DNA of 64,000 bases, from NCBI GenBank assembly GCA_031390755.1, contig JANMTS010000173.1, positions 1 through 64,000 on the forward strand. Direction: 5' to 3'. This document shows, piece after piece, positions 36,331 to 44,326 of the stretch. Each line of letters opens with the position of its first letter. Position 1 is the first letter of the stretch. Origin of the DNA: DATMER01 sp031390755. Lineage in GTDB: Bacteria > Acidobacteriota > Thermoanaerobaculia > Multivoradales > UBA5704. The notes under the pieces were generated by a model, which saw only the letters and a list, made by a program, of their open reading frames with translations, was not told the DNA's origin and searched no databases. The translations under genes were made by a program, and so were the position numbers.

Positions 36331-37249
36331 GCGGGGGGCAAAAAATCGGGGAGGTCCCCCGTTCACGGAAGCACCCCTGGTCTTCAGAAGCCTGCACAGG
36401 TCTAACGCCTGCGCACACCTCCGGCCGTTTCCGCTCCCTCCCCGGCAAGCGGGCCTCCTGGGTCGGGATGACGGTGGCCTTGGACTCGGCGGCCGCCATT
36501 CCTCCAAATTGTCAATGAACCTTCTCCCCGGAATGCCTTCTCCGCGAGGAGAGGCGCACTCTACACGATCTGCGCGGCCCGTCAAGGACCAAAAAGTCCA
36601 TATCCTGGACGACTTCCGCCAGCATCGTCCGGAATGTGTAGAAAACCCACATTCTGGCTCTTGACTCCCACGGATTCTTGAGTATCGTAGCGGCGGTCGA
36701 CGGCGTAATTCGCCGTTCAAGCCGCGGTTTCTTCCGCCGCAACCTCGTTTGCCGCTGCTGCGATCTTGTTTGCCGCAGCGGCAATCACGGTTGCGGCAGC
36801 GGCAACCCCGTTTGCCGCTGGTGAGACCCGTGGTTGGGGGCGGGAAATCTCGTTTGCCGCTGCCGCTCACGAGGTTGCCGCAGCGGATTCCCTGGTTGCG
36901 GCAGCGGCAAACAGGAGTGCGGCAGCGGCAAACGAGGTTGCGGCCCGGAATTCACGGTTGCGGCAGCGGCAAACGAGGCTGCGCCAGCCGCTCAAACGGG
37001 ATTTCGCAGGGGGCCGGGGGGCCGGGCAGAGGGCGGCGGGTGGCCGCCGAGGGGTTCATTGACAATTTGGAGGGAGGGCGGCTGCCGAGTCCAAGGCCAC
37101 CGCCATTCCGAACCCAGGAGGTCCGCTTGCCGGGGAGGGAGCGGAACAGGCCGGAGGTGTGCGAAGCCGATGGGCGTCGCGCAGGCTCGGGGAACGTGGG
37201 TGCCTCCGAAGCGGGTAGTAGACCTCCCCGACTTTTTCTCTGGCGGGCG
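36331..37249. repeat. Non-coding element with about 190-bp inverted arms
   Basis: The stretch 36212-37366 has no credible gene. Its left arm (about 36331-36521) is the reverse complement of the right arm (about 37053-37249), with perfect blocks such as CCTCCAAATTGTCAATGAAC (36501-36520) against its complement beginning at 37054, and clear similarity continuing through the 'ccgagtccaaggcca' and 'cttgccggggagggagcgg' blocks to the outer 'gacctccccga' end. By eye the arms are roughly 75-85% identical. The interior (36522-37052) holds array B. No transposase is encoded, and I could not identify target duplications. Confidence 0.75.
36722..37000. repeat. Non-coding array B with about 21-bp period
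   Basis: About thirteen units related to GGTTGCGGCAGCGGCAAACGA, some inverted in sense (GTTTGCCGCTGCCGCTCACGA). The GCGG core falls near 36898, 36919, 36940, 36960 and 36981; upstream units start near 36728, 36748, 36769, 36791 and 36811. Spacing drifts between 20 and 23 bp, so a reading frame is not maintained. It lies inside the inverted-arm element. Confidence 0.7.
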
Positions 37250-37366
37250 TCGGCAGCCGCCTTGCAGCTTCACCGGCGAGGGACAGCGCTACGCCGTCAG
37301 CCGCCAGGGTCTGCACGTTCAACGCCTTCCCGCCCCCCCGGCCGAGGCGTCAGCTCGAGATAGCCT

Positions 37367-40300
37367 CTACGGAAAGACCTCCACCGCCACGACACACCGG
37401 GGCGGTATCTCGACGGTTTCCGCCTTGTTGCTCGCCAGGGCCGCGACCGGGCTCGCCTCCTCCCGCGGTGGTGTGCCGACGAACTTATGAATGGTGCGTC
37501 TCCAACTCGCTCGCGATCCAAGGCCTCGAACGCAGCGGAACGTCACCGAGGCCGTGTCATTGCCGACGTTGGCGAAGGCGTACAGATTCCGGGTCTCCTG
37601 TGCCGTCGTCTTCTGCCAGACCATGTGCTGAATCCTGTCCGTCGTGAGCCTGACGGCGGACCGGCCGTCGGCGTCGGTTCCCCTGGAGATCCGGTCCTCG
37701 ATGCCGGCCGCGCCGCCCAGCCGGTTGCGCAGGTCCGGCGCGTCGTCGAACTTGCGCCAGGCGATCCACCACGCCGAGACCGCCGTGTTGCCGGTGAGGA
37801 TCTGACCCGGTCCGATCATGGCGCCGCCACGGCGCAGGTAGTCAGCGAACCGCATCTGGAACTGCGCCGCGTGCAGGGCCATTTCGATCGCCGGCTCGTT
37901 GAACTCGTACGGTTTCTCGATCCAGCAGGCCGGCAGCAGAATGCGCTCCCCCCAGACCGCGGCCATGCCGAACCGGAAGATCCGCGCCTTGAGATTGATG
38001 ACGTCCTGGAGACAGCGGCTGTAGCGGTAGTTGGCCGGGTTTGCCGGCGCCAGATACTCGGGAGCCAGGCCCAGGCTCGCCACGGAGTAGTGCTGGTCGC
38101 AGTAGGTCTTGGCCATCTGCCGCCATGACGCAAAGTCGGGAATCGCGGTGTCAAGCGAGGGACTGAGCATTGCGCCGGGCAAGGCCGGCGCCCCGATGCG
38201 GTTTTCCAGATATCCCGCATGGCTGAGGGTGTCGTCCTGAAGCAGGTTCATCTTCGAGGTGATCTGCTGCGAATAGACGTACTGGAAGACCGGCACCGTG
38301 CGGGGAGACAGATCGTCGCCGGGATCGGCGGTGCCCTGCCGAAGCTCCAGCGAACGGCTGTCTCCGGCAAAGGCGCGAATCGCGGAGCCGAAGTGTTCGT
38401 AGTAGTCCTCGAAGAACGGGACGAGCGGCTCGGGGCAGATGTGCTCGTAGGTGAGGGCGAAGGATGGATTGAGTCGGCGGCCTCGTTCCAGGGCGCCGCG
38501 CAGGATCTCGGCGAGCCGCCGGACGTGCCAGGCTCCCCATCCGATCACATTGTCGTAGCCGGTGCCTGTCCCGTGCGCATGGCTCCGGTCGTAGCAGTAG
38601 TGCTGGGCCGGATGGGTCTTCATGAGCTCGATCAGGCGAAAGCCATGGTCGAGCAGACCATTCTTGCTGCCCGATCGGGTATCCAGCAGCCACTCGTCGA
38701 GGTACAGCCCCGCCACGGGAGGCGACGGGCAGACCAACCTCTGCTGGAGGTCGTAGAAGGCGCCGAGGATTCCCTCCCTCACGGGTTCGTCGCCGAGATC
38801 CGTGCGGCGACCCTGATTCCACAGCTGATCGGCCTGCGGGAAGGCCGCCCGATTCAGCAGGAACTGGCGGCCCGCGGTGGCGACCCGGCTGCCCAGCGTC
38901 TGGACGACAGACGTCGGGAAAGGCTGGGCAATGACGTCCACGACCGTCGCGCCCTGGCGCCGAACATGACCTCCGAAGCGCTTGCGGTTGAAGTTCGGAT
39001 TGAGCGGATCGGTCGTCGCCAGGGGAACGATCCTCCGGTCGGCGGCCTGGAGCCAGGCCATGGCCGCCGCATGCTTGCCCTTGGCACCGGTCACATCGCA
39101 GAGGGGAGGCAGGCCGCCCAGGAAGCGATAGAAGCCGCCCATCTCGAATCCCCAGATCTGCGCTTCGAGCCGCACCTGCGCCTGAGGCTGAAAGAGGCCG
39201 CGCAGCCGCACCAGCAGGGCGGGAAGCGACTCGTTCGGATTGCCCGGAACGTCGGGCTTGCCGAACGCATCGGTGCGACCCGGGACGAGGATCGGATGCT
39301 TTTCCAAAGCCTTTGCGAGAGCCGGATCGCCGGTGGGCTCCGAGGCGCTGTCGAGCCCGTAGTTCTCGACGATCGTCCAGGGGCTCATGTTGTCCACCGG
39401 CGCCGTCGCCTGGCTCCGGTCCACCTCGCGCCGGAAGAGGGTCGAGGTCCGGGTGCGCACCCAGTCGCGGTAGAGATCCGCCACGTCGGTCCAGTCCACG
39501 GCGGCGTTCGCGTACCGACCGTCCTGATGAAAGGCGCGAAGACGCCAGGTCATGCTCGCGCCTCCGAACCCCAGAGTATCCCCCTGCGACAGGACGTATT
39601 TCGGAGCCCGGACGAACTTGCCGCCCTTCAGGTGGATGGGATTGACGAGATCGAACCCGACCTCGGCCGTCTGGCTCGACGGCGGGTTGACGAAGACATC
39701 CTTGCGATGGCCGTTCTCGTCGGTGCCGGCGAAGACGACTCCCTGGGCATAACGGACGTTGGCGGCCGTCTTCCCGGTCTCATAGACCCCCAGGAACTGA
39801 AGGCTGGCGAGATGCCGGGGCGCGAGCACGCCTGGAGCCGGAACGCGGACAGCGGCCGCGCGCAGCAGCTCCACCCTGCCGTCCGGGTCCAGGAAGAGAC
39901 AGTCCGGGGCCAGCTGGAATGGAACGCGGGGACACTCCAGGTGCATCTCCCAGACTCTCCCCGGCACGGTCTGGTCGACGATCTCGGCCGGATAGTCGAA
40001 ATCGAGATCGAGGTCGATCCAGCCCTTGTCCGCTGCCGCCGTTCCGGCGCGGACGATGAGCGTGACGCGGATGGGGCTGAACGTGGCCGAGCCCCGCAGG
40101 AGCTGTCCCGACACCGCCGAGTAGGTGATCTTGAGCTGTCCGGAGGTTTCCACCACGGGCGGGTCCGAGGCCAGCGCGCCGCGAAGCCGGTATTCGACGA
40201 CGGGCCAGGGCTGCTGCTGCTCCGGAGGGAGATCCGGCCGAAGCTCGTGGAAGCGGATGGCGAAGAGGCCCGCCGTCTCCGGGAGCGTCACGGCGATCGG

Positions 40301-40432
40301 CACGGTGTGCAGCGCCGTCGTCTGTCCGTCCTTGACGACCTCGATCTTGGTGAACGTGCCACGGCGCGTGTCGAGGGTGATGCGGGTGAACTGCCCTTCG
40401 ACGGACGCGGACCGGAGAGTCTTCAAAGCCAT
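37367..40432 (-). CDS. Large DUF6259-like putative glycoside hydrolase
   Basis: A 1021-aa protein, last gene of a three-gene operon, starting 30 bp after the MBL-fold gene. No signal peptide is evident at the N-terminus (MALKTLRSASVEGQF), which is unusual for a large carbohydrate-active protein. The N-terminal third is beta-rich, the middle reads like a TIM-barrel (RLEAQIWGFEMGGFYRF, then GLYLDEWLLD around residue 580, NPSFALTYEHICPEPLVPFF near 670), and the C-terminus is again beta-rich (RNLYAFANVGNDTASVTFRC). This layout matches the DUF6259/GH101-like families by general resemblance. Acidic residues in YLDEW and YEH are candidate catalytic positions. Both the family and any enzymatic activity are tentative. 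Confidence 0.6.
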   Translation of the reverse strand: MALKTLRSASVEGQFTRITLDTRRGTFTKIEVVKDGQTTALHTVPIAVTLPETAGLFAIRFHELRPDLPPEQQQPWPVVEYRLRGALASDPPVVETSGQLKITYSAVSGQLLRGSATFSPIRVTLIVRAGTAAADKGWIDLDLDFDYPAEIVDQTVPGRVWEMHLECPRVPFQLAPDCLFLDPDGRVELLRAAAVRVPAPGVLAPRHLASLQFLGVYETGKTAANVRYAQGVVFAGTDENGHRKDVFVNPPSSQTAEVGFDLVNPIHLKGGKFVRAPKYVLSQGDTLGFGGASMTWRLRAFHQDGRYANAAVDWTDVADLYRDWVRTRTSTLFRREVDRSQATAPVDNMSPWTIVENYGLDSASEPTGDPALAKALEKHPILVPGRTDAFGKPDVPGNPNESLPALLVRLRGLFQPQAQVRLEAQIWGFEMGGFYRFLGGLPPLCDVTGAKGKHAAAMAWLQAADRRIVPLATTDPLNPNFNRKRFGGHVRRQGATVVDVIAQPFPTSVVQTLGSRVATAGRQFLLNRAAFPQADQLWNQGRRTDLGDEPVREGILGAFYDLQQRLVCPSPPVAGLYLDEWLLDTRSGSKNGLLDHGFRLIELMKTHPAQHYCYDRSHAHGTGTGYDNVIGWGAWHVRRLAEILRGALERGRRLNPSFALTYEHICPEPLVPFFEDYYEHFGSAIRAFAGDSRSLELRQGTADPGDDLSPRTVPVFQYVYSQQITSKMNLLQDDTLSHAGYLENRIGAPALPGAMLSPSLDTAIPDFASWRQMAKTYCDQHYSVASLGLAPEYLAPANPANYRYSRCLQDVINLKARIFRFGMAAVWGERILLPACWIEKPYEFNEPAIEMALHAAQFQMRFADYLRRGGAMIGPGQILTGNTAVSAWWIAWRKFDDAPDLRNRLGGAAGIEDRISRGTDADGRSAVRLTTDRIQHMVWQKTTAQETRNLYAFANVGNDTASVTFRCVRGLGSRASWRRTIHKFVGTPPREEASPVAALASNKAETVEIPPRCVVAVEVFP

Positions 40433-40462
40433 GCGCGGTCGTCCTTTCCGAATCTGCGGCGC

Positions 40463-42190
40463 TCAGGAAGGCGGAACCACCGTGTATTCAAAATAAAGCT
40501 CGGTGGTCGCGTCCATGAACTCCTTCGAGGGACGGATGGCCGGTGCGCCGTCGATGGGGGCGAGCGTGGAATCGGCGTCCTTCGGCACCGCGCCTTCGTC
40601 GTTGCGGACGATGCGGCCCCGGGTGCGGATGGCAAGCTCCTTGACGAGCGAGCGCAGCGGCATCTCGCCGTAGTGCGCCCGCTCGCGTGCCACGTGCTCG
40701 TCCACGGGGAGGAAGGCGACCAGCTCGGACGAGCCGTCGGCGCGGCCCATCAGCTCCAGGCCCTGCTGGCGCAACGTGGCGTTGTGGCTGCCGTGGTGGC
40801 CGACCTTGTAGAGGACGGTCCGGCGCAGGAGATCCTCGGCCGTAATCTTGCGGTCGGTGCGCTCGCCGCGGTCGCTGCGGTCGCCGGCCGTCCAGACCAT
40901 CTCCTTGCCCAGCTCGTTCTTGCCGATCGTCACCTTGCCGAACCAGGAACGCCAGTTCCCCACCTGGGCGTCGCCAGGGAACAGCAGAACCTTGCCTTCG
41001 CCGGGAGGGCCGACCTCGATCGCCAGCGCGAGGCTCGTGTTGTTGGTGGCGTTGTCGAGCTGGAGGGCGAACTCCCCCGCCGCCTCCAGCCAGTCGCCGT
41101 CGATCCGGCGCCAGTCTTCGGTTTTGTCGAAGTATTTGGCGAAGTCCGAGGGCGCGTCCTTCTTCTCTACCTTTTCGCGCTCCGCTATTTCGCGCTCCAC
41201 CGTTTCGCGCTCGATCCGGAAGGCCTCGTCGAACGGCAGGCTGATGCGCCTCGCCTCCTTGAGATCCTCCAGCGTCGGCACGTCGTTCGAGCGGCTGGGC
41301 ATGACGCCGCAGGCGGCAAAGAACGAGGTCTCGATGGCCGCGGCCATGGCCTTCGGGTAGACCTCCTCGCCGGTGGGGTCGGACCGCTTGATCAGGACGG
41401 AGTCCTCGGGCGGGCCGAGCACATAGACGCGGGCTCCTGGCACTCCTTCGAGCTCGACCGGGCTGCCTCCGGGCTCCAGGAAGCGCGTCCGATCCTTGCC
41501 GGACTTGTCCTTGCCGTAGGTGTCGCGCAGCCAGGTCATCGCGGCTTCGGTCTTCACGCTCTTCTTCGCTCCGAAGAGCGCGGCTCCGGCCGCTCCGAGG
41601 CCGGGGGCGGGAGCCTCCTCTTCTGAAGGCCCGCCGAAGAAGTCGAGAACCTTGCCGACCAGGTCGGCCGTAGCTTTCTGGGCGGCGAGCCCCTGCATCC
41701 GCGCGACGGCCTGGTTGAGAGCGACGCGTGCGGCCTTGCGCCCCTCGTGCAGGTCACGGGCGAGAGGAATGCTCAGGTTTTCGGTCCAGGCCAGCCAGAG
41801 CGCTCCGAGATCGATGCCCTCGCCGAAGATCGCCTGGGCCTGCGAAGGGTGGAACGCCGAGCAGTGATCCCAGTGCTCGTGGGTGACGACCAGGACGTCG
41901 AGCCGGCCGCCGGTCGAGACCTTGATGTCCTCGACGATCCGCCGGATGCGCGTCGTGTTGTCCGGCTCGGGCGTTCCGGTGTAGACGCCGCAGTCGATCA
42001 TCAGATAGAACGCGTCGCCTTTCGAACCGCCGCTTTTCGGAAAAGCCATCAGAAAGCAGTCGCCCAGGCCGGTCCGGTACATGCGGACCTTGACGCCTTC
42101 CTTCGGGGCGGTCATGCGCTTCGGGGCGGTCGTCTTCTTCGCGCCTGGCTCCTTCGCGGCAGCCTTCTTCCCGGTCGTCTTGGGGCTCAT
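40463..42190 (-). CDS. Metallo-beta-lactamase-fold hydrolase (ComEC-like domain type)
   Basis: A 575-aa protein. I use ATG 42190, with an AG-rich ribosome site upstream, giving a Lys-rich start (MSPKTTGKKAAAKEPGAKKT). The core begins VKVRMYRTGLGDCFLMAF, continues LMIDCGVY and has the zinc-binding motif THEHWDHC near residues 103-110, with a further candidate ligand segment KVGHHGSHNA in the C-terminal third. This arrangement is that of stand-alone ComEC-like MBL proteins, often hydrolases acting on phosphoester or nucleic-acid substrates. A charged helical insertion (REKVEKKDAPSDFAK) splits the fold. It sits between the metalloprotease gene (16-bp gap) and the DUF6259-like gene (30-bp gap). 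Confidence 0.8.
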   Translation of the reverse strand: MSPKTTGKKAAAKEPGAKKTTAPKRMTAPKEGVKVRMYRTGLGDCFLMAFPKSGGSKGDAFYLMIDCGVYTGTPEPDNTTRIRRIVEDIKVSTGGRLDVLVVTHEHWDHCSAFHPSQAQAIFGEGIDLGALWLAWTENLSIPLARDLHEGRKAARVALNQAVARMQGLAAQKATADLVGKVLDFFGGPSEEEAPAPGLGAAGAALFGAKKSVKTEAAMTWLRDTYGKDKSGKDRTRFLEPGGSPVELEGVPGARVYVLGPPEDSVLIKRSDPTGEEVYPKAMAAAIETSFFAACGVMPSRSNDVPTLEDLKEARRISLPFDEAFRIERETVEREIAEREKVEKKDAPSDFAKYFDKTEDWRRIDGDWLEAAGEFALQLDNATNNTSLALAIEVGPPGEGKVLLFPGDAQVGNWRSWFGKVTIGKNELGKEMVWTAGDRSDRGERTDRKITAEDLLRRTVLYKVGHHGSHNATLRQQGLELMGRADGSSELVAFLPVDEHVARERAHYGEMPLRSLVKELAIRTRGRIVRNDEGAVPKDADSTLAPIDGAPAIRPSKEFMDATTELYFEYTVVPPS

Positions 42191-42206
42191 CCTGGGCTCC
42201 TCTCCA

Positions 42207-44246
42207 CTACGAGCGATGCAGCAGGGCGAACGGCTCGCGGACGGGCGACCGCGAGTCTGCCGGCGAATAGGTGGCGCGCAGGGACGGCCCATGGCTCGAC
42301 GCAAAGGCGCGCTGGCGGGCCAGCCGGCTTTCGCTGGTGATGCTCTTGAGCACGCAATACCGGACGTTCCCGGTCTCGCCGTCGATCAGGAGCGTGCAGC
42401 CGCCGCGGAAACGGAAATCCGCCTTGAAGTCGTCCCAGAAACGGGGCGAGTCAGGAGGCAGCTTGTCGGCCTCGGCTTGGCGCTCCGCGCTGAGATAGCC
42501 GCGGCGGCGCTGCACCAGCTCGACGACCAGGTCGAGCTTGGTGCCGCCGTCCTGCATGGGACGGCGGGCCGTGCGGACCGAGTGGACCTCCAGCGAGGGG
42601 AGCTTGTCGCGGCCGCGGTAGATCGTCGGGAGCGCGTCCGCTCCCAGGGCCAGACCGAGCGCCTTGAGATCCTCCGGCCTGTCGGCCAGGTTCTGCTTGA
42701 TCCACAACCACGCCGCCTTCTTGTACTGGTCGTTGAGCCGCGCGATGTGCTCGCGCTTCCCGACCGCCTGCCACTCCAGGGTCAGGCGCCGGCCGTCGGC
42801 CTTCGTGTCTTCGAGCATGTTGCCCAGCAGCTCGTGCAGGAGGCCGTAGAAGCTCGGGCGCGACTGCCGCTGCCAGCGCAGTGCGTCGGAGGCCAGGGTG
42901 CGCACGTCGCGCGGGTAGATGCCCCGGCGGCGGAAGGCCTCGATCACCGCGATCCGGTAGCCCATGGGGTCGTCGGGGACCACGTCCCAGTCCGCCGTCA
43001 CCAGGGCGCGGAGATACTCCCCGAACGTGATGTCCACCGGCGGGCAGTAGTCCAGCGCCCGGATCGACATGAGGAGGATGTGGCTCGCGGTCTTGGTCGC
43101 CTCCCCCGCCAGGCGGTTGACAAGGTCCGGATGCAGGTTTCCCTGCGGCAGCACGCCGGTGCCGCCGGTCGCGATGCGCAGCAGGTCGGCGATCCGCGAG
43201 CGGTAGATCGACAGGAAGGCGTCGAACATCGCCGCCACCAGGATGGCGCCGCGGTCGTGAGGCTCCAGAGTCACTCCGTAGGCCTCCGGATCGGGAACCT
43301 GCGCCTCCCACTTCCCCGTTTTCGGATTCACCTGGCCGATGGCATCGCGCAGGGCGCCGCGGTTGCCGATCGCCTGACCGAACTGATGGGCCAGCTCGCC
43401 CAGCAGGTTCTGGCTCGCGAGATCGCCGCGCGTCTTGGCGATCTGGTGCCGGAGCGCCTCGGGCTGGGTGAAGTGCTGGAACAGCGCCACGATGTCGGCG
43501 AACGCCTCGTGGAAGGCGAGCACGTCCGGATTGGTCGGCTCCGCGAAGTAGCGATGCAGGCCGTCGAGCAGGGCGTGCGTAATCTCATGAGCGATCACGT
43601 CGTGCGAGAGGCAGGTGAAGACCAGCCCGCCCGGCAGGCTCTCTCCCGGATTGGCGAGCACGGACGGAAAGTAGCCGAAGAGCAGCGCCTTCTTCTCCGG
43701 GCTGTAGTAGGCGTTCGCCTCGCGCAAGGCGTGCGGGTAGATCCGCAGCCGCAGCACGGGAACGGACGATTTCACCTCCCGGGTCTTCTCGTCGCGCTCG
43801 AAGCGGGACGCCCACAAGGCCCGGCGCCCGAGGGCCTGCTCGAAGCTCTGGATGGTCATCATCGCCACCGCATAGACCATCTGCTGGTGAAACTTCGGGT
43901 TGCCTTCGGACGGCGCGAGCCCGTCCTGGGCCAGCATGTGGGGATCGTCCAGATCGATCGGCGCGTAGAAGCAGTCGCTGGCCGGATCGTAATCAATCAC
44001 TTCCAGGTAGTCCCCGGCCGGACCCTTTTCGAGCCTCTCCCAGGGGACGCGCAGGATGGTCTGATTGATGAGGCTGGTTTCGAGCTGCGTCGCGAGGCTG
44101 GGATCGAAGGTATACACCCGCAGCCGGCGGTAGGGCGGGCTCTGGCTTTCGGGAACCGCCCGGTAGGCACCGGACGGCGGCGCTGTGGGAGCCGGAGTTG
44201 CTGGAGCGGTCGGCGAAACGCTCTTGCTCGGGGTCTTTCTGGGCAT
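42207..44246 (-). CDS. Gluzincin-type zinc metalloprotease
   Basis: A 679-aa protein beginning with a Pro/Ala/Thr-rich N-terminus and no signal peptide. The zinc site is HEITH at residues 220-224, followed about 23 residues later by AFHEAFADIVALF, whose Glu247 fits as the third ligand and Asp as the conserved acidic residue of the thermolysin-like 'ExxxD' signature. The fold around it is helical, as in M4-like peptidases, but the protein lacks the secretion signal and propeptide usual for thermolysin, so it probably acts in the cytoplasm or is exported differently. It is the first gene of the operon; its GTP-like or sensor partners are not visible. Confidence 0.8.
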   Translation of the reverse strand: MPRKTPSKSVSPTAPATPAPTAPPSGAYRAVPESQSPPYRRLRVYTFDPSLATQLETSLINQTILRVPWERLEKGPAGDYLEVIDYDPASDCFYAPIDLDDPHMLAQDGLAPSEGNPKFHQQMVYAVAMMTIQSFEQALGRRALWASRFERDEKTREVKSSVPVLRLRIYPHALREANAYYSPEKKALLFGYFPSVLANPGESLPGGLVFTCLSHDVIAHEITHALLDGLHRYFAEPTNPDVLAFHEAFADIVALFQHFTQPEALRHQIAKTRGDLASQNLLGELAHQFGQAIGNRGALRDAIGQVNPKTGKWEAQVPDPEAYGVTLEPHDRGAILVAAMFDAFLSIYRSRIADLLRIATGGTGVLPQGNLHPDLVNRLAGEATKTASHILLMSIRALDYCPPVDITFGEYLRALVTADWDVVPDDPMGYRIAVIEAFRRRGIYPRDVRTLASDALRWQRQSRPSFYGLLHELLGNMLEDTKADGRRLTLEWQAVGKREHIARLNDQYKKAAWLWIKQNLADRPEDLKALGLALGADALPTIYRGRDKLPSLEVHSVRTARRPMQDGGTKLDLVVELVQRRRGYLSAERQAEADKLPPDSPRFWDDFKADFRFRGGCTLLIDGETGNVRYCVLKSITSESRLARQRAFASSHGPSLRATYSPADSRSPVREPFALLHRS

Positions 44247-44326
44247 CGTCCCCCCTCTTGCTGAATCGCTGTCGATCCTACCGCAATAGGGCGTCCTCCT
44301 CCATCACTTTGTTACAGGTTGCGCCC

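Noticed and set aside
36331..37249. Inverted-arm element considered as an insertion sequence
   Set aside because: No transposase frame, and no target duplication could be identified.
36310..37490. Several open frames of 90-290 residues within the inverted-arm element
   Set aside because: They read through inverted arms and the 21-bp array, give repetitive 'RLRQRQ'-type peptides and lack ribosome sites.
38219..41626. A 1135-aa plus-strand frame across the DUF6259-like and MBL genes
   Set aside because: It spans two genes that have clear motifs on the minus strand; its translation has no recognisable domain.
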